Source of the DNA: Pseudopyrenochaeta lycopersici
Lineage: Eukaryota > Ascomycota > Dothideomycetes > Pleosporales > Pseudopyrenochaetaceae
Direction: 5' to 3'
Assembly: GCA_003313425.1 (NCBI GenBank)
Contig: NHZP01000023.1
Span: forward strand, 988,910 to 1,052,909
Length of the DNA: 64,000 nt
Both the position numbers and the translations under genes were made by a program. The notes under the pieces are model-generated. The model did not search any database, was not told the DNA's origin, and saw only the letters and a list, made by a program, of their open reading frames with translations. Below are positions 41,697 through 54,321 of the stretch, one piece after another (the stretch's first letter is position 1; every line of letters starts with the position of its first letter).

Positions 41697-43274
41697 TTCC
41701 TTTCACTAGAAAGTTGTCAAGTGGTCACCAGCCTTGCGCTGGTTACCCTTGTCACTTTACAATTAAGCAGGGCCCGCGAGTGGAACGAGAAGCGGAGGGT
41801 TAGACTACTTGTAGGCTAGGGGCGCTGCACTTACTAAGCAACGCAGAGCACGGGCGCGTGCTGATCAGATGATCACTGCTTGCCCACTTTTCTCTCAATC
41901 AGTATGCTGATTGGTTTATGGACATAACCTCATGGAATGGGCAGCCCCTGCCAACTAGGGACTAGTGTGTCTTGGCAAAGACAGGGTGGACATCGACATA
42001 TATAAGAGGGGAGCCCCCCTCCCCGCGCATGGAGTGTTCTTTAGTCTGTAGTGTTTTTTCTACACTGCGATGGAGACGCAAGCCGGAAGGGGTATTTGGG
42101 CAAATGTTGTTGGCATTCCGACACTATCAACTGCTGCAGGTGTTGTGTCGGTCGAGACGCTGATACAAGGCGTTCGGGGGAAGCCCTTTGTGGGGACCGA
42201 TGTGGAAGTACAAGGCGTGCGGAGTCGCGTGGCACGTAGGTGGCTCTCTGTTTTTCTTGGTTCCCACTCCCAGGGAGGAGTGCAACTGACGGAGTGGTAG
42301 AGTTCGTGAAATATGGTATTTCAGTAACTTGCTATGTGAAGGCAGACGGGGACCGTTGGTGGTGGCTAACAAAAGAGAGTGGGCAGCCCCCTCGGCAGTG
42401 TGTAGAGGAACAGCACAGGACGTGTCTCGAGGGTTACGATGAACTCGGTACGCAGGGGGCGACCCCGCAGTCCCTTCTTGTCCTTAAAGTGGATACTTTC
42501 TCTATGGGTCAAGTAAAGACTTTTGTTGCGTTGGCGGAGCTGTCCGTGGAGGCACTGGATGTGGTCGTGCACATGATTGTTCCCTCCTTGTACAATGTAG
42601 CGGAACAAATAAAAGACGCGCTTTTCGTGGAGCTGCTGTTCGAACGTCTCGATAGTGGGTATTATTCTGGAGAGGTGTATTGCGGATGCACAGTGCAGAG
42701 GTGTTGTTCTAGTTGCGATGTGCAGGGACGCAAGTTTCCAAGGTTTGGTTGCTTGGAGACGTTTATTGGACTGTATCCTTTGGGAAAGTGGAGCTCGTTC
42801 GTTGGGGTTAGCGACGCGGTAGGTGTAATGTATCCATGTGGCCAGGAGTGGCTTAAATGCTTGGATAATTATTTTTATTATCTTGGGTAGATGGTTATTA
42901 TGTTCAATACGTGTAACGTAGATAGGTGGATATACACAGGTATGTTTGTGTAGCATTGGGATTTTTATTGGTGTAGTCCATGTATGGCTAATAGTATGGT
43001 CTTGTAGTGCTCTTTGAAATATGTTAGATTTTTATTAGACGCAGTATTTTTAGGTAATGGAGTGGTGTTTTTTGAAGAATCGTTGGTGTTGGCGTAGGCT
43101 GAATTTGTTAAGGGTGGGAGCCCTTCAGATGGAACATCGAATCTTCTCCAAGAAAAAATGCGTAAGTCCATTTTCCCTGTGGCTGGAGGGCACGTTGGGT
43201 CACCTGGGGGTGTGGCGCGGAGAGCGCACAGGCCAGAAATCAACTTTCTAGTGTGGCGAAAAGCCTATATATGA
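41697..43274 (+). mobile_element. Segment unit 22 (1578 bp), copy of unit 19
   Basis: No difference from unit 19 seen by eye, including the leader. Confidence 0.93.
42070..42890 (+). CDS. WWLTKESG-family protein, 251 aa (copy)
   Basis: Exons 42070-42235 and 42301-42890, intron 42236-42300. Same as the unit 19 gene. Confidence 0.85.
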
Positions 43275-44863
43275 TTCCTTTCACTAGAAAGTTGTCAAGT
43301 GGTCACCAGCCTTGCGCTGGTTACCCTTGCCACTTTACAATTAAGCAGAGCCTGCGAGTGGAGCGAGTAACGAAGTGTTAGACTACTTGTAGGCTAGAGG
43401 CGCTGCCCCCTGTAAGCAACACGCAGCACGGACCGTGTGAGTCAGATGACGCTGGGTTGCCACTCTCTTTTTCAGATCTTTAGTCTGATTGGTCTATGAA
43501 CATAGACAGCATGGAGTGGGCAGAACCCTGCCAAGTATGGAATAGTTTAGCTTGGCATTGGCAAGGGTCTGAGAAGACAGAGATGTATAAGAGAGGCGAG
43601 TGCCCTCCATCTCTTCTCACGGGTAGTGAGCGTATCTAAATCTACAGTTTCTCTGTAGTATTTTTCATATCCTTTCCTTAATTTCAACGGGTAGTTGATT
43701 GCGATGGAGATGCAAGCCGGATCATGGTCCTGGACAAAGGGTAGCACGCCTAAGTCGGATTCAGATTTCTTATCTGATTGGTCTATGAAGATAGACCCAG
43801 GGACTGCGTTGAAGCTGGATAGCGAGGAGGTGTATACGTTGAAGGCGCAGTTGCACGGTGAGTGCTCTCTTATCTCTCTATATAAGTTGGGAGATCCCCA
43901 ACTAATTTGGTCTTGTTCTCTGGGACAGAGTTTGTGAAGCAAGGCACATCAGTCTGGTGCGAGGCGGAGCCTTCTGGTACTGTCAAGTGGAACCTTGTAA
44001 AGGATCAACAGGTTCCTGGCCGCGGTGTATCCGACGAAGACGAGAAAGAGATTTCGCCAGAGTTTTTGCAACGTTATAGGCACTTTGAGGTTGTTAGTAA
44101 GGGCCGACCCTGTGCGAAGGGGTCGCACCTTGTCATCACGTATGCAGGCCACGGGCGTGGACGGACTGGGTTAGGGATGAGGGAGATTAGTATGTGTGTG
44201 CCGTTGACGGACGCAGCGTTTGATTTTCTGGTACAGAGTGTGCTACCGAACGTCTATAAAGTCGTCGAAGGTTCCAGGTTTAGCGTATTAGTGGTACTAT
44301 TAGAGGGGTTTGGTGTCATGGATATAACATGCGAATGTGTCTTGAGACCTACTCGTTGTTTGTCTGATCAGGCGGCGCTGGAGACTTAGATGGAAGGGAT
44401 TGTTCGTATGTAGGACAATTATTTTGCACGAAGTGTGTATGTTGTATACTGTACGTTGGGCTGTGAGTGACAGGTTTTGTACTCTGTATACGTGAAGCGA
44501 GTATAGGTTGTTGCTAAGAATTAGCAGTAAAGATGATGATTTTCTCTCGTGTCTGTAGAGAGGGAACTAGGAATAGTTGTTGTAGCACACATGATATTTG
44601 TGTTGCAGTATGTTGCGGCTGTAGGAGCTCAGGGAGCGGGGTGTGTAAACAGAGTCAGTAGATTGAGATGTGGAACAACCAAAAACAAAAAACGGTAAGT
44701 CCAAGAAAAAAATCGCAAATTTTTTTGGCTATGTCCGATTGTGTGTGGCTGGAGGCGATGCTGAGTCACGGTTGCTCGAGAGAGCACGCGCTGGGGGTGT
44801 GGCGCGGATTTCGCGCACAGACCCTCCCTCAACTTTCTAGTGTGGCGAAAAGCCTATATATGA
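43275..44863 (+). mobile_element. Segment unit 23 (1589 bp), copy of unit 8
   Basis: Same leader as unit 8, unlike unit 3. Followed, as unit 8 is, by the 9/24 segment type. Confidence 0.92.
43704..44389 (+). CDS. Divergent WWLTKESG-family protein, 204 aa (copy)
   Basis: Exons 43704-43857 and 43929-44389, intron 43858-43928. Third copy of this gene. Confidence 0.75.
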
Positions 44864-46429
44864 TTCCTTTCACTAGAAAGTTGTCAAGTGGTCACCAGCC
44901 TTGCGCTGGTTACCCTTGCCACTTTACACGTATGCGTTGCCACGACTGGAGGGAGTACCGAAGGGTTAGGCTCTTTAGAGGCTAGAGGCATAAGCCCCTG
45001 TAAGCAAAGCAGAACATGGATATGTTGTCAGGTGACTCATGTTTTGCCACTCTTTTTATCGATCAGGTTTCTGATTGGTCTATGAACGTAGACAGCATGG
45101 AGTGGGCAGCTCATTGCCTGCTAGGGACTAGGTGGTCTTGGCATTGCGCAAGACAGAGATGTATAAGAGGGGAGCCCTCTCCCCCGTCCTCCTCTTTACA
45201 CGAGACACAGAGTGTTTCTTTTACAGCGTAAAATCTGGATAGGGTGCGGTGCACTAGTTATCGCTTTATTGTCATCAACAAAAGCGATTTTGCTGCAGGT
45301 AGCAGCGACGGCTAACTTTATTTAGTAGGTGGCCGCCTACGGAGGGGATCTCGTTATCGTGTATACGCTTGGTAAGGGTTATTGTTCGCAATGACATTGG
45401 CTGTGGAGGCAGCAGCGGGGCATAAAGAGGCAGTCTGCTGTGCGGAGCATCGAGTTTGTATGGAGTTGCCGGCGTATGGCGTAGCTGTTGGTGTGGAATC
45501 GCCATGGCCACCAGCCGTTCAGTCTATTCTAGATAACGTAAGTGGTATTCTACAGCGGATGCTCATGACAGGGGCGAGTGCCCTTCTGGGTTTACTGATC
45601 TGTGGAGCGGTAGCTTAGTTCACCGTTGTGTAAGGTGTATACCGTTCTATGGAATGTACACTCGGAAGCCCTTAAGCATTGTGGGTCTGAAGAGGAGCAA
45701 GAGGAGCAAGGACTTTGCGCTATTAACGTGGTGGAGCGAGGCTTGTGTAGTATGTGTGTACACTGTGTAGCTACAGCAATGCAGGAGCTTGCAGAGGTGG
45801 GCCTTTTGTATTGCACAGTCGACGAGAACACGTTCGCAGTGTTAATGGATTGGTGGTAGAGGAACGGGGACTGTAGCTTGCTAACTACGCTATGGTATGT
45901 AGAGTGGCATACCTAAGGAGCTCAAGTAGGGGGAACGTACGGATACTGTAATTTCGGAGTCCTAGGTTCCATAGGGTTTTTGTAGTTTCCTATGCGGATT
46001 TTACATTTTTTGAATGTCGGAGTGACTTTGTGAGGCTTCTACTTTTTCTGATCATTTGAGTAGACATGGAACTGTTACTAACAGAGACAGTGTTCCCAAT
46101 GTATAACGATTAGATTTTGGTTATGCGTTGGACGTCCGTATTGCTAAACACAGTGTGTTTTTTTGGCGAGTATGGCTTTATGCTAGGTAAGTTGTTCGTC
46201 ACGGAGTTGGTGTTGTATGTGCGTACATTGGACTTGGTGTGTCCAAGTGTTGTAGTCAAAAAAATTTGACTAAGTACGACACAGTGTGGCGCAAAAAAAA
46301 AGTTGTCAATTGCCCTGTGCGCGATTTAGCGTCATTTGGGGGTACATGGTGCTCACCCAGAAGTGGGTGGGCGGGAGGTCACACTCCAGCCACAGTCAAC
46401 ATTTCTAGTGAGGCGCAGCCTATATATGA
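44864..46429 (+). mobile_element. Segment unit 24 (1566 bp), copy of unit 9
   Basis: No difference from unit 9 seen by eye. Confidence 0.92.
45391..45859 (+). CDS. Small Cys-rich segment protein, about 130 aa (copy)
   Basis: Exons 45391-45537 and 45614-45859, with proposed intron 45538-45613, as in unit 9. Confidence 0.5.
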
Positions 46430-48016
46430 TTCCTTTCACTAGAAAGTTGTCAAGTGGTCGAGAGCCTTGCGCTCGGGACCACGACGGCTTTACTCTAAGC
46501 TTTGCCCGCGACTGGAGGGAGTACCGAAGGGTTAGGCTCCTTGGAGACTAGGGGCAAAAGCCCTGGTAAGTAACACGAAGCACGGACTGTGCGGGTCACT
46601 TGACCTCAGTTTACCCACATTTATTCAATCAGAGTCCTGATTGGTCTATGAACGTAGACAGCATGGAAGGGGCATGCCTCTGCCTACTAGGGACTAGTGT
46701 GTCTTGGCAAAGACAGGGTGGACATCGATATATAACCACAACAGCGTCTCTGCTGTTGGCACGGAGTGTGTTTTTATAGAATACTTCTTTTTGATTTAGG
46801 GTGGAGCCCGTTTTCTGTAGGGTTTTTTAAAGTTCCACCAAGCCGAAGGCTGGGGCTTAGGTTCTGTAGGTTTTTCTCGCGTGGAGCGCATTGATGTTTG
46901 GGAAGCTTAGGCTGATCTTTTGTCCTGCAGTACTGCAGACTTTTGTCACGAGCCGCGCTTGTAGTAGTAGTCCGGGTTCGGACGCGATGGACTCAGATGC
47001 CATGGAATGGGAAGGTACGGATGGTACTGGCAACTCAGAAGGGGCTGTTAGGGGACCTGTTGCGGGAGATTCCGTGAAGCTCTCGAAACGTAGGAAGCGG
47101 GAGCGTCGTGGTCTTCGCACGAAGCCATCTTCGTTAGTGCACCAGCCGCCTTTTTTTAGAGAGGTTGTGCGGCGGGAGTCCTTTTCTAGAGCGTGGGAGC
47201 GCGAGGTTGTGGTGTGCCATTCTTGCACTTCCTTGTGTACGCGCGAGTCGTGTCAAGGTGCTCGTGTAGAGGAGCAGTGGGTAGTCAGCTATGTGCAGTT
47301 GTATGATCGTTCAGGGGCAACGCGGGTGTTGCCTTCGAGTGGAGGGCGGCTTTTATGGAAGAGCGACTGTGGCGCGGAGTCGTGGTTTAATGACATGGGG
47401 GAGCGTGTTCCCTATTCGCAGTCTGGAGCTGCGTTGTTCCGTGTGAGAATGAGTGGAGCTATTGAGTAAACCGGAGGATTATGGTTATTGGAAGTAACAT
47501 ATCCGTTACTCTCTTTATTTGTCTGCGTGGAGGCAGTGACTGTAAGGGAAATAGAAGGTTAGGTTTGTTGGGCTAGGCAAAGCGTTTCAGTTACTGTCTG
47601 CTAATAAGGAGTTGTAGTTTTGTGGTATATGGAAATTTTGTACGGTGTATTCGGAGAAGCTATTTGGATGAATATGGTAAGTTTTCGTTATTTTTCGATA
47701 GGTAGGCATTGAGTTGATAAAGGTGTTGTTTTAACATAGAAGTAGTATCTAGGATACGACTGTTACGTTAATTTGATTTTTGTAATTGCTATACTTTTGT
47801 ATGGTTGTGAGGAAAATCGGAGAGTTGTGGTGCGGAGCTCAGTCGGTAAGGGTGTGGGCGCCCTTGGGATGGAATACCGAAGATTAAACCTCTCGAAAAT
47901 TGGCCAAGTCCGATTTCCCTGTGGCTGGAGGGCCATGCAGAGTCACATGGGTGTGGCGCGGATTTCGCGCACAGACCCGGACTCAACTTTTCTAGTGAGG
48001 CGCAGCCTATATATGA
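46430..48016 (+). mobile_element. Segment unit 25 (1587 bp), copy of unit 17
   Basis: No difference from unit 17 seen by eye, though its right-hand neighbour differs. Confidence 0.92.
46894..47469 (+). CDS. Segment protein with basic cluster, 191 aa (copy)
   Basis: Same frame as 34258-34833; alternative start at 46987. Confidence 0.7.
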   Translation: MFGKLRLIFCPAVLQTFVTSRACSSSPGSDAMDSDAMEWEGTDGTGNSEGAVRGPVAGDSVKLSKRRKRERRGLRTKPSSLVHQPPFFREVVRRESFSRAWEREVVVCHSCTSLCTRESCQGARVEEQWVVSYVQLYDRSGATRVLPSSGGRLLWKSDCGAESWFNDMGERVPYSQSGAALFRVRMSGAIE

Positions 48017-49594
48017 TTCCTTTCACTAGAAAGTTGAGCAAGTGGTCGGCAGCCTCGTGCTGCCAGCCCTTGCAACTTTACCTGTAAGCAGAGCCCATGA
48101 GTGGAACGAATACCGAAGGGTTAGACTACTTATAGGCTAGGGGCGCTGCACTTACTAAGCAGAGCAGAGCACGGACGGTGCGGGTCACTTGACCTTGCTG
48201 TGCCCACTCTTTTTTCAATCAGGATTCTGATTGGGCTATGGACATAACCTCATGGAATGGGCAGCCCTCTGTGTACTATGGAGTAGTTTTTCTTGGCAAA
48301 GACAGCATGGTTATCGATCTATAACACGAACAGAGGAGCTGTTTGCATGGATATGTTTTACACCTACATTGCGATGGTATCGCAACCTGGGAAGCTTATG
48401 GAGTTGTGGGCTATAGACGATAGTCGTATGCCATCCCTTGACAAGCTTGTGTCTGGTTGCAAGGGGAATCCCTTTGCGGGGACAGCTACCAATCTGCAAT
48501 GGGCGCGGAGGCACATTGGTAGTACGTTTGTACTGTTCTTTGCTACTTAGTTAGTTAGAACGCTAACTAATAGAGTTGTAGAGCTGGTGGAGCAAGCTGT
48601 GTCAGTGACTTGCTATTCGGGTCTGGATAGCGAACCCTATTGGTGGCTTACCAGGGAGAGTGGATATCTCCCTCGCGAGTGTATATGGGATGGACCACAC
48701 ACGGAGTGTCTCGATGAGTTCAATGAGTTCTATGCCCAGGGGGCCACTCGGCAGTCGGTTCTTGTGCTGAAAGTTGACGTAGCCCAGGATGGGGAGGTGC
48801 GGAGCTTAGTTGCTTTTGCTCAACTCTCGGTAGAGGCATTGGATGTGCTTGTGGAGCGTATTCTACCTCTTGTAACACGATCACCTGATGGTCATACGGC
48901 GGATGCTGTAGTTGTGGAGGCACTGTTTGATACTTTGTCACTAGGTGGCTTTTCTACATCTGTGAAGTGCGCATGCAGACTACATGGAATTTGTAGGCGT
49001 TGTGCATCAGTACAGCGTATGTCGCCAAGGTTTCTTTTGTTGAATGGATTTTCTGGAGTATGGCCGTTCGGGGAATCCGTTTGGTTTGCTGGCATTAGTC
49101 ATGCTGTGGGACTATTACAGCCGTATTCAGTGAACTGGATGAGTTGCGATTTATCCCTTAAGTGAGTCAATGTAGTTCGTTATTGAGGAACATGGACTAG
49201 TAGTTAGGAGGGCTATTACTGATGGTAATTGATTGTGGAGAAACAGGCTTTGTTTTATTTCCGAATCGGTGGTGGTATCGTGAAGCGTGTTGACACATAT
49301 TCTCTGTGTATGCGGGTTTAGGTATGTAAATTCTGTAGGGAGCAGAATAGTATTCTCAAATTGTAGAAGAAAAAGCTAATGTCGTAATGGTTAGGTCTTC
49401 GAAACAAATAAGGGATTTTTGTATTGCCTTGCAATATTGTTAAGGGTGTGTGGACGCCCTGGGATGGAACATCAGACCTCTCGAAAAAATGGCTAAGTTC
49501 ATTTTTGTTGTGGCTGGAAGTCACGTGTTGGGGGAGCTGAAAAAAATTTTCAGCCACTCCTCAACTTTTCTAGTGTGGCGCAGCCTATATATGA
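48017..49594 (+). mobile_element. Segment unit 26 (1578 bp)
   Basis: Extended leader stem as in unit 2 (GAGCAAG...CTTGCAAC). Third type of 3' module with GCTGAAAA/TTTTCAGC at about 49539-49556. Confidence 0.9.
48374..49165 (+). CDS. WWLTKESG-family protein, 243 aa
   Basis: Exon 1 48374-48521, intron 48522-48581 (60 nt, GTACGT, CGCTAACTAAT, TAG, phase 1), exon 2 48582-49165. Exon 1 has SGCKGNPFAGTATNLQ and ends RRHIGS. Exon 2: LVEQAVSVTC, YWWLTRESGYLPREC, ECLDEF, RQSVLVLKVD, FAQLSVEALDVLVERILPLV, VKCACRLHGICRRC, GVWPFGESVWFAGISHAVG, where SDAVG has become SHAVG. TATA-like CTATAAC near 48319. Confidence 0.84.
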
Positions 49595-51167
49595 TTCCTT
49601 TCACTAGAAAGTTGTCAAGTGGTCGGCAGCCTCGTGCTGCCTGACCCTGGACACTTTACACGTATGCGTTGCCACGACTGGAGGGAGTACCGAAGGGTTA
49701 GGCTTTTTAAAGCCTAGAGGCAAGAGCCCCTGTAAGCAACGCGAAGCACGGACTGTGCGGGTCATCTGACCTTGGTTTGCACGTGGGAGACACTCTTGGC
49801 CCCACCACGCTCTCAATCAGTTGTTTGATTGGTCTATGGAGATAGATTCATGGAGGGCGCACACTCGTGCCAACTAGGGACTAGGTGGTCTTGGCATTGC
49901 GCAAGACAGATATCGAGAGATATAAGAGGGGGGACACCCTCCCCTTCACGGAGGTGTTCTATACTGTATAGGTTTTTCTCTCTACTATACTGCGATGGTG
50001 TCGCGGCCTGGACAGGGCACTATGGCGGGTCCTAGTGCTACAAGAAGGTTCTTATATCTTTTAGAAGCGTTAAAGGAAGGGACTTCCCGTGGGGTACTTC
50101 TAGGGACAGGTATAGAATATGGAGTCGTGATGGATCACGTGTCGGGTAGGTGATCTCTTTCTCTTTGTCTCGTTGGAGATGTCAGTAGGGGAGGCCCCCC
50201 AACTAACGGAGTAGCAGAGCTTGTGGGACGCAATGTGTCTCTCACGGTTCACGTGGAGTTGTCGGGAAGCCAGTCTTGGTGGCTTACAGAGGTGAGCGGG
50301 CAGCCCCCTCGGCAGTGTGTAGAGGAACAGCATACACTTTGTCTGGAAGACTACGAGCGCTTTAGTAGCCAGGGGGGCACCTGGCAGTCAGTTCTAGTTT
50401 TTAAGGTGGATATCCCTTATAGGGGTCAAGTGCGGAGCTCTGTTGCATTTGGGCTATTGTCTGAGGAAGCACTACATGCGCTGCAAAGGCACATCTTACC
50501 TTGTCTGACACCCGGTAATCGGCACGCTGCTCATGCGTTGGTTGTCGATAGTTTGTTCGACTTGTTGGAGGATGGGTATTCTAGTAAGGGTGTGTACCGT
50601 GAAGATACGATGTGTGAGCGTAGTGAGAATACATGTCACTCTATCATAGTTTGTCCTTTCAGATGGGTTTTGCGGTGTATGGCCGCGCACGGAGTTTGAC
50701 TAGTTTGCTGGGATCAGTGAGGCTGTTGGCATAGTAGAACCATCAGGAGATAACTAGTTAAGTTGCCATATGTTATAGTAACATAGTAGTTGTAGGTTCC
50801 TTTCATGGTTAAGCGTGTATATGGAGTATGCTAAGGTAGTAGAAACGGTACGTTAGTAGGATGAAGTATTTCATGTATTACGCTATGAGATTATGATTAT
50901 AGACTAATATTCTTTAGTATAGTATATATAGGAATAGGTACTAATGTAGTAATGGTATGGCTATTCGAGGAACGAAGAAGTTGTGGTGCGTAGCTTGGTC
51001 AGGAAGGGTGTGGGCGCCCTTGGGATGGAACATCAAAAAAAAATAAAAAATTGGCTAAGTCCAATTTCACAGTGGCTGGAGGCCATGCAGAGTCACCTGG
51101 GTGTGGCGCGGATTTCGCGCACAGACCAGAAATCAACTTTCTAGTGTGGCGTTCCGCCTATATATGA
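49595..51167 (+). mobile_element. Segment unit 27 (1573 bp)
   Basis: Leader arms GGCAGC/GCTGCC. TATA (ATATAAG) near 49921. Carries a family gene broken at its 3' end; trailer 50770-50990 shows no gene. Confidence 0.9.
49995..50765 (+). pseudogene. WWLTKESG-family gene broken near its 3' end
   Basis: Exon 1 49995-50145, intron 50146-50217 (GTAGGT, CCAACTAAC, CAG), exon 2 from 50218. The frame is good through WWLTEVSGQPPRQC and LVVDSLFDLLEDG, then the Cys cluster has decayed and translation stops at 50699 (about 210 aa). In another frame the rest of the family C-terminus is still readable downstream (FAGISEAVGIVEPSG near 50703-50750), with an added TAG before LSC. So at least one frameshift and one stop. 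A truncated protein could still be made. Confidence 0.75.
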
Positions 51168-51605
51168 TTCCTTTCACTAGAAAGTTGTCAAGTGGTCACC
51201 AGCCTTGCGCTGGAGACCCTCGACACTTTACCTGTAAGCAGAGCCTGTGAGTGGAGGGAACAACGGAGTGTTAAACTAGAATTAGTTTAGAGGCGCTGCA
51301 CGCTTAAGTAACACGCAGCACGGACCGTGTGAGTCAGATGACTGCAGGGTTACCCGTGGGAGGCACCCCTGCCCCCACAACACGGTCAGACTGAAGTTCT
51401 GATTGGTCTATGGACATAGATTCATGGAATGGGCACTCCGCTGCTCCCTAGGGACTAGGTGCTCTTGGCGTTGCGCAAGACAGAGATCTATATAGGAGGG
51501 GAGCCCGCTCACAGAGTACTGAGACGCAGGGAGTGCGTGTTTCGGAGACAGTTGTTGAAGGTTGTTTTACTTTGAAAACAGCATTTGTAGTACGCAGAGG
51601 GGCGG

Positions 51606-51995
51606 ATGGCTGGACGGCACAGCACCAGCGTGGAATGCCTACGTTTACCCCGGGCAAGTTCGGGGGCGAGAGCGTGGCGACGGTTTGGCGAAGCACATCG
51701 AAGATTAACAACAACGGAGTGTTTCTTGCTGCAAACTATACAGGCTGTATATCCAGTTAGTGGTAGCAACTCGTCCACGTCTGTGCTCGACACAACACGA
51801 CTAGGTGTGTGGCGGTATGTATCACGTAGTGTCCTGCCAGTGGAGCGTGTGCTTATACAACAGTTTTTTTCAGAGGACGGATTCGTCTCTTGTTGTCGCA
51901 TTTATCGATATGTGGTGCATATCTGGAGGATCATGAGAGAAGATGGTTGCATGCTCGTGTTAACGGCTTTAGGGATCGAGTTGCAGAGTTGGTAG
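51606..51995 (+). CDS. Unrecognised segment ORF, 129 aa
   Basis: First ATG frame after the TATA region. Middle part RYVSRSVLPVERVLIQQFF followed by DGFVSCCRIYRY loosely matches the ILPL...DGYxSTxVDC region of the family, so this may be a far-diverged or damaged member. Two other frames also look partly coding: one before 51760 without an ATG (GKFGGESVATVWRSTSK) and one at 51890-52204 (LPLGELSLDAVLARQRN). I found no splice that joins them in phase. Treat as an unclear or broken gene. Confidence 0.4.
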   Translation: MAGRHSTSVECLRLPRASSGARAWRRFGEAHRRLTTTECFLLQTIQAVYPVSGSNSSTSVLDTTRLGVWRYVSRSVLPVERVLIQQFFSEDGFVSCCRIYRYVVHIWRIMREDGCMLVLTALGIELQSW

Positions 51996-52204
51996 GCAGC
52001 AGTAGTCTGTATGCGCAGTATACGGTTTCTTGGAGAGACCAGTTGGATTCTCTCGTGCAGGACGGAAGTCGGCGTTTACCACTCGGAGAGTTATCCCTAG
52101 ATGCTGTATTGGCAAGGCAAAGAAACGCTGTTAGTCCGCAAGGGCGTAATTCTCGTGTGCACGATCTCGAAGAGGTAGAGAATGATTATAGTACTACACA
52201 TTAG
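51890..52204 (+). CDS. Overlapping ORF, up to 104 aa, possible displaced C-terminal part
   Basis: Open frame overlapping the previous one; contains DHERRWLHARVNGFRDRV and RLPLGELSLDAVL and ends near 52204. No start in good context. May be an exon or a frame-shifted remainder of the unit 28 gene. Confidence 0.3.
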   Translation: MLSHLSICGAYLEDHERRWLHARVNGFRDRVAELVGSSSLYAQYTVSWRDQLDSLVQDGSRRLPLGELSLDAVLARQRNAVSPQGRNSRVHDLEEVENDYSTTH

Positions 52205-52738
52205 ATCTTTTGTAGATCTTGTTATTTGCTATGGTGGTCGCGGACTGCGTTACGATCTGGGTGAGGCATGGTATGTGTTTTATGCTATGTGTTAGTATCT
52301 ATTGTAGGAACACGTACATTTGTTTAAGGTACGTATGTAACGTTCTATCGAGAGTAAGGTAAGTAATAACATTCCTTCTGCTAGGTATGTAGTTAGTATT
52401 AAGTATGCTTTAACCATGTTACTAGGTTGCTTTATAGGATGTACATATCTATACATAATTATAGTTGTACGTTTAATTTTCCTGGAAATAAGTACTACTG
52501 TAGTAAAGGTAGGGTTATTGCGAAGAATAAAGAATTTGTATGGCAGAGCTTGGTTAGTAAGGGCTCCCACCCTTAGGATGGAATATCGAACATCCATTCT
52601 TCTCAAAAAAATGGCGAAGTCCAATTGTGTGTGGCTGGAAGACAGGCTGAGTCAGATGGGGGCTGTGGCGCGTTCTGCGCACAGACGGGTTGTGATGGGC
52701 ACGGGCCCATTCTCTCAACTTTCGAGTGCTATATATGA

Positions 52739-54321
52739 TTCCTTTCACTAGAAAGTTGTCAAGTGGTCAGGAGCCTTGCGCTTCTGATCCTAGACACTTT
52801 ACAATTAAGCAGAGCCTGTGAGTGGAGCGAGTACCGAAGGGTTAGTCTTGAATAAGACTAGAGGCGCTGCCCCCTGTAAGTAAGCCAGAGCACGGACGGT
52901 GCGGGTCGTTTGACCTTGGTTTGCCCACTCTTTTTCAGGACGTTAGTCTGATTGGTCTATGAACATAGACACGGGGACTAGGCAGTATACTGCCCACTAG
53001 GGACTGGTATTTCTTGGCGGCGCGCAAGACGGGGACATATATAACAACAGCGTCTCTGCTGTTGGCACGGAGTGTGTTTTACATTCCCTTGGGATACGCA
53101 TAATATTCTGGTGGATATTGTGTGGCACACTTTTCACGGATGTGCTCCTAGTGCACCATCGAAGGCCTTTATGGGTACCCTTTTGGGACCCTCGCCCAAC
53201 GGGGCTCCTATGAAATGGGATGTGGAACGTTTGAGTAATGCGACTTGGAGAGATGTCGCGGTGTTGTGGAGCAAGAGATATTTGCGCTTATGGGTGGATG
53301 CCCGAGCAAGAGCGTGGCTGGAGCAAATACGTGACAGTTGTCAGCGCTGGTGTGGTAATGGGATGGAGGTCCCATTTGCATTTGTTGTAGCACACATGGA
53401 ATGTGAGTGTAGAACATGGTACATCTATGCTATGCTGAACATCACGTAGTGCTTCTGCATCACTGTGTTTCAGTGAGCTGTGTTGTCACTGACGGTGGCA
53501 CAATGAAGTGGCTGCTTATGAAAGACCAGCGCTCTTGTGGTGGAGACACATCGATAAGTTATGAAGGATCTTCCTCACGCGTAATGCGTGCCCATGTAGT
53601 GGTTACTGCGGCTGGTGCGGTTGCAGTGTTGCCGCTATGTAAGAGCTCGCTACTGGCTGTAGCACGGGGGATCGGGCCGGTCCTAGCCGGTGTTCTCTAT
53701 GGGAGAATTGTAAAGAATCCTAATCGCACTGTGTTGCGTCGTAAGCGCACGGTAGTTGCGGTGACAGCTGTGCAAGAGGTGTTCCGTCATGTGGAGATCG
53801 GAGGCTTTATGGGGCAGTAGGGTGTGTCTGCACAGTAGCTGGTTCTGTGTGCGGAGCATGTGCCTTTGCTGCTCTGTCTGTGGACATAAAGGTTTTGACC
53901 GTTGACGATGTTAATGGCATTGTGGACGGGAGCGATTGGTGGGATGGTTATACCACTGTGCCAGGTTATGCCAAAGGGGCGGCTGTTTTTGATGAAGTAG
54001 TACGAAATAGTAAGCGACTCTCTTAAGTTATTGTTTTTGTTGAATTTGAAATAAACGTAGCATATAGTTATTTGTATTGATCGTATTATATAGAACTTAT
54101 ACAGAACCCTAAACAATTGAAAAAATTGTATTACAGAGCTTGGTTAGTAAGGGTGTGAACCCTTAAAATGGAACATCGAATCTTCAAAAAAAAATGCGTA
54201 AGTCCATTTTCCCTGTGGCTGGAGGGCCATGCAGAGTCACGTTAGCTGTGGCGCGTTCTGCGCACAGACGGGTCGAGTTGGGGCACGGGCCCATTCTGTC
54301 AACTTTCGAGTGTATATATGA
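52739..54321 (+). mobile_element. Segment unit 29 (1583 bp)
   Basis: TATA (TATATAAC) near 53037 with AACAGCG/GCTGTT hairpin. GGTC-gttt-GACC form of the leader hairpin. Short origin loop at the end. Confidence 0.9.
53171..54026 (+). pseudogene. WWLTKESG-family gene with frameshift at about 53818
   Basis: Exon 1 53171-53402, intron 53403-53449 (47 nt, GTGAGT...TGAAC...TAG, phase 1), exon 2 from 53450. Exon 2 opens with CVSVSCVV and MKWLLMKDQ, closest to the unit 3 type. Translation stops at 53820 just after GGFMGQ, but the next frame continues with the family cysteine cluster (GCVCTVAGSVCGAC) and GSDWWDGYT up to TAA at 54026. One inserted or lost base near 53812-53824 explains this; it may be a real mutation or a sequencing error. 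As read, the product is about 200 aa. Confidence 0.7.

Larger units (their letters stand above)
51168..52738 (+). mobile_element. Segment unit 28 (1571 bp)
   Basis: TATA-like CTATATAGG near 51489. Trailer 52205-52560 is AT-rich with no supported gene. 3' module shows the AAGGG hairpin inverted (GGGCTCCCACCC instead of GGGTGGGAGCCC). Confidence 0.88.
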